A stretch of 64,000 bases of DNA from Saccharina japonica (lineage: Eukaryota > Sar > Phaeophyceae > Laminariales > Laminariaceae), in contig MEHQ01002204.1 of the NCBI GenBank assembly GCA_008828725.1, positions 253,532 to 317,531 on the forward strand. The letters run 5' to 3'. Under the pieces are notes generated by a model that searched no databases, had not been told where the DNA came from, and saw nothing but the letters and a program-made list of their open reading frames with translations. How positions within the stretch are numbered: position 1 is the first letter of the stretch; every line of letters starts with the position of its first letter. Positions 24,001 to 38,100 of this stretch are shown here, one piece after another. The translations under genes and the position numbers were made by a program.

Positions 24001-26030
24001 AAAATACTGTACCAGACCCTACGCGTCACAACTTTCGGTCTGCAGATGTTCTGCTCTGTACGCCGTAACGAAAAGAAAGGCTATGTATCTGATAGCGTCA
24101 ACCGAAGTCTAAACAAATATGCTGCAGCTCACAAGGGTTTAGGCTACCGACTCGACACCGCATTGATGGTATACGTTCATGCTTGAGACACGTGCTTATC
24201 TATAGCAAACCAGGGGTTTAACCTTCGCGTCAACGCTTAAGAAAACCGATGAAGAACCAGTCGCATAACCTGATCACCAATATCAATCACGTAGAGAGTG
24301 AATATATAGTACGAACAAAAACCCTCCTTATGAGTTTACCCCTTCTCAACCATCTTAGTCCGTGGTCACGGGACGCGCTGCAGTAACCTTGGGGTGGAAG
24401 AGTAGAACCCGAGGGACAAACACCCGGTACAATAGTACCAAATACCAAAATATCAAAGAGCATACCTCAGACAAAGGACTCAGACTCATGCGAACCCAGT
24501 GCATGAGGTACATACATACATAGTACGCCCTGCAACCGAACGCGAAATGCACCGCATACAAACACGCGGTACAACAATAAGATAGTATAGCTGTCGCTAG
24601 GAACTCGTGCAGCAGGATATTAGTAACTGTCGTCAGCTTGTGTGCATTGGTGGGGAACACACCAGGAAAAAACGTCAACGACGTGCCCCGAGAACACCCT
24701 CTGCCCTCCCTTCAGGCGGTACACGCGCATGATGGCGCAGACTAGGATCACGGGTTCGAAACCGTGTTGACCACGTTTTTTTCGCCGTTTGAGTTGCAGT
24801 ACGTTTACTATAGAAGTAAATAAAAACTGGACCAAAACATCAAAGAGCATACCCCAGGCACGGGGCTCAGACTCATGTGAAACCAGTGCACTAGGTACAT
24901 ACGTGCATACTGTAGTACGCCATGCATCCAAACGCAAAAGGCATCGCATACGAACATCGAACTGACAATGAAACAAGTGGGAGAATACGAAGAAACGCAG
25001 AAACGACGTAGAAGAAGCAGAAAGCATAGCATTAAGTACAATAATACGCAGGGAACCACGCAAGAGAACACAGACCTTTACAGTACAGTACAAAAATATA
25101 TGTATGTAATTCCTTGAATCTCTTGTGTGCACCGTCTGGAGTTATTTGCATGACGGCTGGATCCGCAAGGCAGATCCGGAGCTAGGACAAAATGGCCCGC
25201 GTGTGCGGCATACCAACATCACTTTTCCATACGTACGCGTCACAAATTTTCCGTTTGCAGATTTTCTGCTCTGTATGCCGTAGGGAAAAGTAAGACTATG
25301 TATCCGATACACCATAGACCAAAGTCTTAACAAACATGCTGCAACCCACAAAAACTTGGGCGACCGACGCGACACCGCAATGATAATACGTTCACGCTTG
25401 AAACAACTCATCAGTTATACACAACCTGTGGTTTACCCTTCGCGTCAACGCCTAAGGAAACAGACGAAGAACCAGTAACATAACTTGATCAGCAACTAAT
25501 CTACTGTAGTCAGAACAAAAACACTCCTTATGATGTTGACCCCTTGCCAACCATCTTAGTCCGTGGTCACTGGACACGCTTTTATATAGTAACTCTGGGG
25601 TGGAAGAGTACAATCCGAGCAAACAACCACCTGGTTCAACAATACCAAATACCATATCAAACAGTACACCTCAGGCAAAGGAATCAGACTCATGTGAAAC
25701 CAGTGCACTAGGTGCATACATAGCACGCCCTGCCACCAAACGCGAAAGGCACCGCATAGGAACAGCGAACTGGAAATGAACGAGGTGGGAACACACGCAG
25801 AAACACAGGAACATAGTACGAGAACAAGAAATACAAGAAGAACGAAGAATTGCATTACGTAAGAGAATACGCAGGAAAACCACGCAAGATAACACATACC
25901 TTTACTATACAGTACAAATGTTTGACGTATTTCCTGGGAGCTGTTGTGTTGACCGTCTCGAGTTATTTGCCTGACGGCGACATTCGCAAGGAAGATCCGG
26001 GGCTAGGACAAAATGGCCCCTGGTGATAAT
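24000..26030 (-). repeat. Tandem gene-tail repeat downstream of gene B
   Basis: Three sequence blocks recur in order on the plus strand. X is acgcgtcacaa...ctctgta...cgcgtcaacg (24020-24250 and 25220-25480). Y is ccatcttagtccgtggtcac...tggaagagta (24345-24415 and 25550-25612). Z is cagactcatg...agtacgcc...acctttac (24450-24600, 24830-25100 and 25650-25925). A block containing gttatttgcatgacgg...ggagctaggacaaaatggcc follows two of the Z copies (25142-25200 and 25965-26015). Similarity between copies is moderate, so they are not recent. Gene A has a single copy (9840-10170). The long hydrophobic minus-strand frames here follow from the pyrimidine bias. Confidence 0.65.
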
Positions 26031-26152
26031 CGCACCCGACTGAGAAATGCAAGAAACACGAGCCAAACACGCTGCGTAAGAGCAGACGGTGTATTACTGT
26101 TTCCCAGCTAGGCGGTGTCCAGACCCTGAACAAAATGGTATTGAATGACGCG

Positions 26153-26173
26153 TTACAGCACCAAGAACTCCAC
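26153..26173 (-). CDS. Gene B terminal coding exon
   Basis: After acceptor tgtacag, phase 0 reading gives VEFLVL and TAA, completing SITE-VEFLVL. Gene A has the same exon in the same colinear position. Confidence 0.72.
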   Translation of the reverse strand: MEFLVL

Positions 26174-29100
26174 CTGTACAAGGTATGGGAATCACATGAA
26201 GGAAAACAGCGTGTTGATATGACACTCGCAGATGCTGAATCACTATATAGTTCGCCTTTTTGTGTGAGCATGGAAGAAGCAGCGCGTGGGGTTGGCGTAA
26301 ACGTCTAGCCCCCCATGTCAACGGGCGCCACTCGGGGACGTGCTTTCCAAGTACGTTTGGGGTAGATCGACCATGTTACGAAGAAAACGGTATCGATATT
26401 ATAATACTCGAAGATTTTCAGTTCAACAGGCGGGATACCTCCTGTGACACATCGCAAGCGCGTCGTACGCGCGACACACCGTCGACCAAGGAAACGAATA
26501 GCCCAACAAGGGCATAAACGCATATGGTACATACGACTGCCAATATGACCTATATTTTCAAACTACACGTTTATACCAAGCGTGCGAGTGGCTCTGTATT
26601 TCCCCTCGTAATCAGATTCGAAGCAAAGCTTAGGTTGTTGCAGAGTAAACAGACGACCCCATGGCGGCACATATCGCGAAAATTAACGGCTTAAAGACTT
26701 ATTGTTGCGGACGGCCATAGTAAATAGGACCAGACATCGTTAGCAAAAATAGGCCAATGTACAGGTTATTACGTACGTGTAGCGTAGGTCTTATTTCTTA
26801 TCTTGGTCCCTCCTAATACTCCAACGTAAATAGAGTAGCCACTCGGCCGAGTAGTCCTGAGCCGCTGACAAACGAGGAAGAAGGACCTAAACGTGACCCC
26901 CCTTACTGGGACGCCAGTCTAGTGCCGTTAAACTGAATCGTTTCGTCTGGCGATGTTTCATTGGCGAGCCTGGTGGAAATTCGCCAGAGTCACATGGTCT
27001 ACCCTCGCGATCTCATTCATTTCAGAACGGCCACGAGTTCGTGGGTGAGTGAACGCCTGCTCGGTGCTCCTAGACGCGGTAATGACCGGGGTGTGCCCCC
27101 AATATTCTCGGACAGCAGAACTAACACTTGTCATCAAGGATAGCTGGTTCAACGGGACACGTTCTTGCTGGGTATTTAGTGAACGGTTATTCCTTGTTGC
27201 AGTGCGTATGAGGTGCTGGGTTGTATCGTAACGCCAAAAAAATCCCACGCACGGCTTTACCATATATGTAGCATTTAGTACGTTGTATGGAATGTTGTGA
27301 ATGCTGCGTCATGAGTGTGATGCTGCGGATGACCAATGTATCGTCAATGTTCCATAGACAAAAACATCCGTATATACCTCGTGGGTTCACCAACATGCAT
27401 AACATGAACGCCAGCTATGGAGATTAGGCGACCTTGAGTGGACTCACGTCGGAGCGCAAGTCGTTGAGTGTTCGAGGCAGTCACAGTGTATTGAGACCGA
27501 TACCCACAGCCGAGAATTTCTCAGCGCGGCCGATTGTCTCAACATGGTTGAACTCAACATCAACATGATTGAAGTCCACGACAAATTTCGAGGGCAGTTA
27601 CGAAACTTAGTACGGTGCCCGTGGAATTGGCATGACGGTCGTACGTTGCGGATATAGTGTGGGTTCAATCCTAGCGCCTGGGCGGTTGACTGTCATGGGA
27701 TGCTCTCATCCGTGTAAAGGATGTAGAGCATATTTGTTTAATCCTATGCCCTTGCGGAGTTGCCAACCATGACTTGAGTGTCAATCTCCTTGAAGATAAG
27801 TCGTGTATGAGTATCCGGCCATAACCGAGAACAATCATGCTTGTAGATATGCGAGTACAGCTGTCTACGTAAGCATTCAACACATACATGCTGATAATCC
27901 CTAATCCCGTCAGACGTACCTCGGTGATGCTCAAAAACACGTTCGTGTTATTCTCGGGGTCTTCGAGGCACAGCTTGATGTTCTCCGTTTCGTCGGTGGA
28001 GAGGTCGAAGCTCTCCAACCCAAGCGTCGAGCCGTTGGACGTGATCGTGCTGTGGAGGAGACCGTTGTCGAACACGTCCAGCGTCCGCGTCCTTTCGTCC
28101 CCCCTGAAAAAGGCTATTTGCATGCTGACAAGGTCCTGGGGTTCCTCGAAGGAGTACGTGATGCAGCAGCCCTCGTCTTCGTCAGAGCTGTCGAGCATAC
28201 GTCCTCGGCACGACCACCGGGAGTTCCTAGAGAGGTCCTGGTCCCGGGTGTTGTCAGGAACGCAGCCATCAGGGCTGCAGCCATTTCCGGACGTCCGCGT
28301 GTCGTACCCAGTGGCATCCACGTCTACCGAGGTCCTGTCCCTCGCGTCGACGAGACCTGACAGGTGGGATATCGTGTGCAATGGGCGGGCTGGCATGAGT
28401 AAGCGAGGTTATGGTCTTATGAGTTAGATTGGATCAAACGTTCCTTTTCTCACTGCACGTGCGGGCATTTGTTCTCGTTTCATGTCGTGTTTTGTTTTAA
28501 CCGCGAGTATTCCGAGACTTGTAAGACAGAGCGCCCAAGATGCCAACAATCAACTCCAAGATCAACTTCTGTTGAAATTACTGTTCAACTATTGGAATAT
28601 GAAACTCGACATAGTAACGTGGTCTCGACAGGTTCCTCTGTATAGAAACCGCTTTGGTTCCAATTCCGACGTTCTACGCAGGTACATACGAGTATCGGCT
28701 TTCCCCGCGGCGATAAATGGAGTGCCTGCGGGTTTATCTAAACGTTGAAAATTATGTACAGCAAGCACACAAAGGAGTTACGGAACTCGTTCGGAATAGG
28801 TTTCTTCACATATATAGGTCGAGACATATCCTGCAACCACTCTCGAAAAGCATTCCAAGTGGAGCATCCTCATCGGACGGACTACTGCTTGGTGGAGCGC
28901 AAATCGTGGACATACACATGTATGTATGTAACGCGTGGAGGGTAGGGGATGCAGGACAAAACCTTATCCTGGTTGTGTCTTGCACTCAAGAACACGCATT
29001 GATGGTGTTCTTCAAACATGTGCATTCGATTACCATATGCGATGTGGTTGACATATGGCAGAGGTGTAAACGGCATCGTCCACAGCCCCCAACGTTCCGA

Positions 29101-32100
29101 ATATACATATCCGTACAGCCAACTCTACCCCTAAGGTCGTCCAGTGGATTTGACTTACATTGGAGTTTGCATTATTTGAATGTACGTGTTTTCAGGATTT
29201 AGATAGCAAAGCACACACTGGATGAACACCAAGCTGAGGTGCGCACGGTTCTGGTCGATCACTACTATCCCCTGCTGTCGCGAGGAGCCTTACCCTTACC
29301 GCTCATGAGCGGGTTCCAGGGTCCGAACAAAACTTTCGCACCCTGAAAGGCGTGAATTATCATTGTCCTTCGACACAAGGTGCGTCCATACTTGACAAGT
29401 TAAAACCTAATGTTCAACGTTCTAGCACCATCAAAGGTGATTGCTCTACTTATGAACCTCCTGCGCCTTGGACTGCGTTGTTCACCCCGCCGAGACAAGT
29501 ATATCTAAGGTGTGCAAACAGTTCCCCCATGACCTTCGACAAACGTTACGCATTTGCCTTCAGTTCAACTACACGGGACTCGACGTTTTCTACGACACAC
29601 GGTGCGATATTCAGCTCATTCAAGCTTCAACTTCGTAGATCAGGAGTCACACAGCACATTTTTGTGCACTTACCCAAACACAACCTACCAGACCCGATAC
29701 TACTTCAGCAATACGTTCGTACTACATATGGATACCCGTTTCGTGATTCGTATATACCCGTACAACTATCGAAAGTATGATCAGTAATGCTACACGGACA
29801 CGTCGCGTGCGTGCATAGACCCATAGATATGGGGTCTTTAGTGGGGCTTGGCTTTGGATCCTGCGCCGACCGCGTTTATGCCTCGCATGCTAACTACCAG
29901 TACTGCTAAAATGTAGCACCTTCATCGAACCGCCTACGAACTTGGGCGACGACGGAGGCGGTGTGATTCTATGAGCACGCAATCGTAAACGAGAACACAA
30001 TGGGGCACCCGCTTCACTAGATATCTCCAAGAGTAGAGGGGTCGAGTTCTGACCTCGTCGTACCGCTTTGATTCAGCTCCAACCTCTTTTCACATCGTTC
30101 GGAAAAGCGTTGGCACCGGCATAACCCCTCCTATGGAGGGACTGCACACGCTTTGAGTCTGGTTTCCCAAACAGAGTACAACCTTTGGCGTGACACGTCC
30201 TTATCTATATGCCCTTCCCAAGCCGGCAAAACCAGGTGTTGTGAATGCAACGTGAGTTGTCTTCTGGGACTTTCGTGCAGATCAATACATTTTGTTTTTT
30301 CCATACATTAGAACGAAAGTTCCTTTGCAATTCCCTCATCACAATCATAAGTACAAGCATGCCCTCGACGGCACCACTCGTCAGTGCCAGTTATTCGAAG
30401 GTTGAACCAAGTGATATATTACATGAGAGCGATCTAACGCTCACCGGAAGATGGGCACGAAAACGCCCTGATGACGTCAGACGAAGACCCTCCTGCGTAA
30501 TTGCGCCCAAGAGGACCGAATGGGACACATGCCGAAAGGTCAGAGAGGGCGGGCGTTCCCGTGTGGATTTTCCCGTTTCCAACATGTAGAGCACGCAAAA
30601 CGTGGCACACTTCGTTGGCACTACCGCTCTCTATCTTACACAGCACGAATGCTGTTCATGCCAAAACCGACATTAGACTACCGCCGGTCACGCTGCTTCC
30701 CGCTTGTTTAGCACAAGCAAAGCGCAGGCAGTGAGGTCCATTCTAAAAACTAGAAAGGTACGACCTAAGCGATTATTTTCGCACTGGGCGCCAAGCGAAA
30801 ACATCCTGGGACCCGTTGTAATGACCTAAGGACGTAATGACGTGTCAGGGGTTGTAGTCATGAATCCCGGATCGTTGGTCCTCTAAACAGTTGACGAAAA
30901 CGATCTAGATGGTGATTGACACGAAGCCCCATCTTCCAGGTCAAAGTGCATACGCTCTCCCTGATCCCTTAGCAAACTCGTTCCCAGGACAGGTTGTCTA
31001 GGGTGTTACTACAGTACACCAGTAGCGACGCTATCGATGGTCAAAAGCCCCAATTTGTTTGTGGTACACACCGCAGCTGAAGCCGTTTAATCCAGGTTGA
31101 CACTCGCAGGGAGTACCGTCTTCGTCGCATACGGGGTCCTGCGGGCACTCTTCATAACAAGAGCGCAAAAATATAACGATGGGACGAAAAATACCTATAT
31201 ATCGATACGAGTCGACGAGGGAAGAAACGACTGATGTCTTGCTCGCGATAAAAATGCGACCCACTAACCAACCATATTCGGGGGGCGGGAGATGCGCTTC
31301 TTTGTGAGCTCGGCATCTCTCTTTCGATTATTAATAGAAAGGAGAGAGAAACGAAGCGCGAGCATAACATAGAGGAGAGGGAAACACGACTATATAGATA
31401 TAGGTTGCAATCCACTCGCGGAGTGAGGGGCTAGGCAAACGTACCCCCATGCCGAGTTTAACAACCAAAGCATGATATCGGCCGTATGCGGGCACCATCT
31501 GGCGTTGTGAGGATTAGGCATAGCATTGAGCAGATGTTCGGTCAGTGCAGTATGAAGTGCTAGCTAGTTGCGAAGATGGATACGGCCGACAACAGGCTGA
31601 ACGTGCCGAGACCGATATTGATTCGAGTGGTACAATAGACCGCGCGTGCAAAAATGTGATCCGCTGCTGCTACTGCGCAAGGGAAACGGTTGTCGCGACT
31701 CATACTAAGTCTACACCTACCGCTTGCGACAGCTAGTCCCACCATAATGAAAATGTAGAGGCGCTTCGTTCAATAATACAATAAATACTATGCAAACGTA
31801 CAAGGCGGAGTCTGTGGCCGTAGCCGGACTGCGAACAGCTGACCACAAAGGATATAAATACGATGAAAGTGTGAGCAAGAGGTCGATATCAACTTGAACC
31901 CATTATTACTAAGCTTGATTCAGCTGCATCCACAAACGGCAATATGTTTGGATCCTTGAAAAGTAAAACACGGACCTCACATGCTGCACTATAGTGAACG
32001 AAAATAAGTGTTACAAGATTTTGGCAAACATGTTGCTTCGTGAAAACAACTATCAGCTCAATGCGCATCGTTTAAAAACAAATTGTCCGCATCTCGTGAC

Positions 32101-35100
32101 GTAGCGATATGAACGTGCGGATACTATCGAAACTCGCTCCCCACGTAAGTTGAAGTTGAGGCATGATTTTTCCTTCGGTGATGCCCCATGCCCGAAATGC
32201 ACGTGTGTGCCCATAGCAAACTCGATATCCCCTTACCGCATATGGTGGTGTCACTGAACGTTTCGGGCAGATCAACCCTCTCCAACACCCTGCAAGCGCG
32301 CAACACGGGTGTAAACCGGAGTGCCATGATTTATGTGACGGTAGAGCGGCGAGCGAGATACTAAGTCACTAGAAAGCAACGAGGCAGGGACTTCACCGAA
32401 AAGCTATGGATATCATGTGGTCACGTTCGTCCCGGAGGTAGGCACAGGGCATTGAACTGGCAAGCGAGTTAGCACACGACGGCGTGGTCTGCGCCAAGTT
32501 ATTGGCAATGGTAACAGCTAAACGCAAATATACAGATAACAATTGACGCCTGAGGGTTATGGAATAAATAGAAATTAGGCTGGTGCATTTGGTGGGTCGA
32601 CCGACGGACGTGTACCGTTGTACGCCATGGCATCATTGCAGGGAGAAGACCATGTTCAGGCCTAGTTCCCTACCCAATCAAACCATAATCCCACTCGTCC
32701 TCACGTGATCGGTAGGCATTGCAGATCATCGTTGTTCTCCAAATCCCTGTTAAAAGAAGAACATATCCGAACATTGAGTGAAAACGAAACGGGTGAAATA
32801 CCTGGGCTTGAGTGAAACGTATGGCCTGCAGCGTTTGCCGAGGTTTTCCTGATATGTAACGGTGTCGTTTGGCTCCAGGAAGAATATGAGGCTGTACAGC
32901 CTACACGGCATATCCAACGCCTCAACCAACATGGCAAACCCGACCCTAGCCAAGTATACGTGCGGAGGCAGCATCCCCATCTAGACTCGGACGACGACGG
33001 GACTCTACGAAAAACGTCTACCGCCCACAAGATACCTCGCCGTGATGTTCGTTGTCGCTACGTGATGCTGCCAATCCGAACAGCATTTCAGCGCAAGCGT
33101 TCCACGCATATATCGTGAAATATCGTGTTCTTCTCCCCAATAGTGCCCACGACAAACACAAAGCGAACATGAGAACATCGACAAACATGCCAGGGCAGTT
33201 TCTACGGTAGGCCAGACAGGATTACTGGCCATATGTCACTAACACTATCTAGGACTCTGTCCTCTTGTCAAAGCAAACTTCCTACATGCATCTGGGGGGG
33301 TTTATGCGTGCGTCCTGACAAAACCACCTAAAGCAAAGGCCGTCAACCAACAGGACGGTGAGGCGTTCAGTTGGCATGGCGATAACAACAGCAACAAGCG
33401 CATGCCCTGCACGTCCTTCATCCGGACAGCAAAATGTCGCACTTACAATTCCTCAAGCGATTGAAGCCCGTCGAACAGCCCGGCCGGCAGGGTGGAAAGG
33501 ACGTTGTTGCGCAGGTCTCTTTTTTAAAGTGCAGAAACAGCCGACACGCGCAAAGTACGTTCAATAGAAAGGCTATAAATTAATACCAGGTGGAATAAAC
33601 AGGAGCGGGGTATGGCAGCGAACGCACGTTTAACATGTTGAACGGTGCATGAGAAAGGAGTTTGAAATGGGAATATTTCAGCCTGACGCCTTCGGCAATC
33701 GAGGTACATTTATTGTGTCGGTCAACGGTTGTATCGGTGTGTCCGCCCAGGAGAAACCCATATATACCCCTAGTACAAGGCTGACAATAGGCGACATCCT
33801 TCGTTGGTGCAAAAGAAAGTACATGTACTTGCTCGATCGTAAATGGGTACACACAGACTCTGTGGCGGCTTGGTAGCTGCGCCAAACCATGCCATATATC
33901 CGAAGTAAACCAAGGTGAAGCACCGGCACCGGCACCGATACATGTATTTTTCTTCGCGGCCGGTGCTTATGAAACATGCCTTGCATGTCCTCGGTACAAA
34001 TAGCAAAGTGTCGCACTCACAATTCATCAAGCGATCGAAGCCCGTCGAACAATCCGGCGGGCAGGGTAGAAAGGTCATTGCCGCTCAGGTCTCTGTTATG
34101 CGAAAGCAGCCGACACGGGCAAATACGTTGAGTAGAGAGACTATAGGTTAATGACAGGTGAGACAAACAGCAGCGGCTTGTGGCAGCGAACGCTCATTTG
34201 GCATGTTGAGCAGCGCACGAGAGAAAAGGGGCTTGGAAACGAACCAGTTGGGCCTGTCCTTAGCAATCAGGGGTACCTATTTCGTGGAAGTCTACTGTGT
34301 AGTGTCGGTATATCCGCACACGATGAACTCTCGTGTACTCCCGAGTACAAGGTGGACAATAGGCGCCACCCTTCGTTCGTGCAAAGTAGAGCACACGTAT
34401 GGGTTTTATCGTAAAAAGGGCACCCGCATAATCCTTTGTGGCCTGGTAGCTGCGCCAAATTTGTCCACATACATCCGAATGAAATCATGGTGTAACACCG
34501 GCACCTATATATTTCGTGTTCTTCCCCGCCGGTGCTAATGAAACATGCCAGGGATGTCCTCGACACAAACAACAAGGTACCGTACTTACAATTCATCAAG
34601 TGATTGAACCCCGTCGAACAAACCGGCGGGTAGGGTAGAAATGCCGTTGCCGCTCAGGTCTCTGTTAAAAAGTAACGAAACAGCCGACACGGGCAAATAC
34701 GTTGAATAGAGAGACTATAGGTTAAGAGCACGTGGGACAAACTGCAGCGGCGTGTGAGAGCGAACGCTCGGTTAACATGTTGAGCGGTGCACGCGAGAAA
34801 GGGGCTTGCAAAACAAAACAGTTCATCCTGTCTTTGGCAATCGGTCCCCTATTGCTGGTTTTTGTGGCGGTCTAGCGTAGATGTTAGGTATACCCGCACA
34901 GGAGAAACTTTCATGTACTCCGAGCACAAGGGGGACAAATAAGCGCCCGCCTTGGTTGGTGCAACGGAGAGGACATGTATCGGCTTGATCGTGAACAGGG
35001 TTCCCACAAAAGCGGCTGCGGCCTCCAAAATACAACACGATAGTTTCGGTCATACAATAATCGATCCGCCAGGTATCGGTTCTTTTAAACGCTTGTACTG

Positions 35101-38100
35101 TAGTCTGTCTGTTAGTCTGTCTGTCTGTCAACAGAGCCTCTGGACTCAGAGTAGTTTCTGCCCCGGTGTCGCCCAATTTCAGAGCTGTTGGATGGTCATA
35201 GGCAGTTGAATACTGGCCGTCATACCACCATGAATCGTGGCCGTCGCGTACTGAGCATGGCCGAACCCTAAGCGGTCCCAGAGGCATCTACACCACCATT
35301 GCTGCTGGCTACGTATTTACGCCTGAACCATCCATCAAGCCAGCACTCTGCCCACCGTCCAATTACCTTTAAAAAATACGCAATAGTTATGTCCGGGTAC
35401 TATATGACCGAGTCTAGTTATACCCATATCTAGACTCCAACTGTCGTCGGACGCTACCAACAATGTACATTACTACGAGGCTACGCTACACCCAAACCCA
35501 GGGTGTCGCTAAATGATAGACTCAACCCGAACAGAAAATAACGTAGCTTCTGCACAAGTGGCAAACCCAACGTCGAGAGTGCAACAACAACGAAAACACA
35601 GGAACCGGGGACACGTACTGTGAATGCGAATGCGTGGTGACATTAAGCTGTGTGTTTACGATTTACAATCTGACGGACGAATAAAAGAAAACATTTACGA
35701 ACAGTGTGTAAGGCTGGATCACTGGTCGTCTAGTGCACATACAGCCTTTGAGGACTGTATGTTTAGGTCGGTGTCGAAGCAAAACCACAGATGAATATGG
35801 CGCGGCTGTTCTGCGTGCATACTACCACAATGATAGAGAAAGAGGCAGAAAAGAGAGAGAGGCGGCCTGGCCTGAACGATGCATGACGATAACAACAGTG
35901 ACAACACAGATATGCTGCGCACGTGCTTGACCTGATAGTACAAAGCGACACACTTACAAAATATCAAGAGATTGTAGACCGTCGAACAGCCCAGCCTGCA
36001 AGGTAGAAAGGCCATTCTCATCCAGGTCTCTGTCACCAAGCATACAGACACGCGAAACAAGCACAAGTCGTCGATGAACAATTGTGAGAGTAAAACGTAA
36101 GAGAAGAAGCGGAGAGCAGTTCGCGGTGGTCCGGGAACTCTCGTTGAACACGTTGAGCAGTGCAAGAAAGAGAGGGCTCGAAACGATTATTTTTTCCCGA
36201 GTGCTTCAAATCACTACTGTAAGCCCCCTACAAAAACAGCTGTTGGGACAGTCTAGTACTGTACTGTCGGTATCTCGGCACAGGTGAAAACCCAATGTGG
36301 TGCGAGAGCAAGGCTCGTAATGGAGGCCCATCTAGGACATATGCAAAGAGAAGCGCACACAACAGTTCTATCGAAATCAATCTACCCTTAGGAACGGCCT
36401 GGCCTCTTTAATAGCGCTATAGCTTTCTGATCAGACAAGTGCAGTTGGCCAGAAATACCTACTGATCTACTGTACCATGGTATGTCGATTTTATCTCTGC
36501 CTGCCCAAACGGTATTGTCATCCAGCGCATTGTAGCCCCACCCTGCCCCACGGCCATAGAGTGCGGGTGATAAAACCATTTCGATAATCGGGAGTCGTAG
36601 CCGTCTTGTGCTGAGCGTCGACGACAATCCCGGAACGGTTCCGAAGACAGCAAACAAGACAACACTGCTCTTAGGTTTACATGTATGCCAAGTATCACCA
36701 CAATATAGACAGACCCGGATTAACCCTTCAGTCTCGAGCGATCGCGGGACGGCACCAACATCCTAAGCCGTCGTTTGTAGCTGCCATAAAGTTTTACTAC
36801 AGTACATAGCCAATTCAATCATGGTGTAGCACCGGCAGCGAAATATATATGTCATATTTTTCCCCACCGGTGTTTATGATCAAGCACAAAATTGGGGTAG
36901 AAACAACGCCGAAATGACAGGAACAAATTCGACCGTAGAGTACAGAAGCCTGAAATACTAACGATCTGTCGTTGACCTCTGAAGAACGGGTGGTCGGCGT
37001 GTGTTCTCCAGGAGTGATCTATAACCAAGGCTGGCAACAGAGAGACGGCATGGCCGCCAGATTACAAGGCGACATCGCAGCAAAAATACCTAATGTTCAT
37101 GTTTCGGAGCCCAGAGAAAATGTGTCGCACTTACAGGTAGAAAAGCGATTGAAGTCCTTCGAAAATCTCGGTGGGTAGGGTGTTGAGTTCGTTGCCGTCC
37201 AGGCATCTGTTACGCGGAGCAGCAACACCGGAAACAGGCAATGTGCCAAGGTGTGAGAGACAGCTGCGTTTGGCGGACGAGAACCCTCGCAAATCGTGCT
37301 GAGCGGTGCACAAAGGCAAGGGCGGCCTCGAACGAGATCAACGGGCCTGTTTTTAACAGACGAAATCGCCTGCCGCGGTGTTTGTGGGTCTACGGTAGTA
37401 CCGGTAAAAAAAGCGACAATACGTACATACTTGCTCCGCACGTCTTTAGGCCCATAGCAAAATGTCACACTTACAAACGTTGAAGAGATTGCAGCCCGTT
37501 GAACAGTCCCTCCGGCAAGTTAGAAAGGGCATTGCCATCCATGTCTCTATTACGAAGCAGACACGCGAACACCCGAGACAAACACAAGTCGTCCAATGGA
37601 AAAAGTTGGGAGGAAAACGTACGAGAAGAAACTGAGAGCAGTTCGTGATGTTCAGAGAACGCTCGTGGAACATGATGAGCAGTGCAATAACTAAAGGGCT
37701 TGGAACGATCAACTTCGCGAGTGCTCGAAACCACGAGGTCGCCTGCAGCAGTTATTGTCACGGTCTACTAATATTGTACTGCTGTTGGTATCTCGGCACA
37801 AGCGAAACTCCGATGTGGTGCGAAGACAAGGCTCGTGACCACTTGAAAAACCGGGCCCCATGCCACTCCGAATTGCTGTCGTCGCGTGCTGTGCTTTTCC
37901 GAACACCCGCAGGCGGTCCCCGGGAGATCCATGACGCACGTTCAGCCGGCTTTACGGTTCGAAACAAATACGCATGCATCTTATAGCAGCGGCCATCCGT
38001 GAAACCAGTATTGCTGCTGATGTTACCTTTCAAAATAGGAAGACGGGTTCCCCTCCGGGCCGAGTTTCGAGTTGCGCCGACATGTTGAGTCAGACGATCG

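Noticed and set aside
24732-24775. tRNA-like sequence with GGTTCGAAACC (box B) and TGGCGCAGACTAGG (box A-like)
   Set aside because: The two boxes are far too close together, the T arm does not pair properly and there is no acceptor stem. At most a fragment of a tRNA-derived repeat.
25556-25897. Hydrophobic 113-codon minus-strand frame that could be a membrane exon of gene B
   Set aside because: It lies downstream of a well-supported stop. Related copies at 24355-25071 and 9840-10170 keep neither frame nor splice sites, and the hydrophobicity follows from pyrimidine-rich sequence.
26290-26520. Possible extra exon in the last intron of gene B (peptide containing VELKIFEYYNIDTVFF)
   Set aside because: The aligned gene A block (9230-9480) has stop codons and no acceptor AG, and the phase does not fit the phase-0 end of the discoidin exon.
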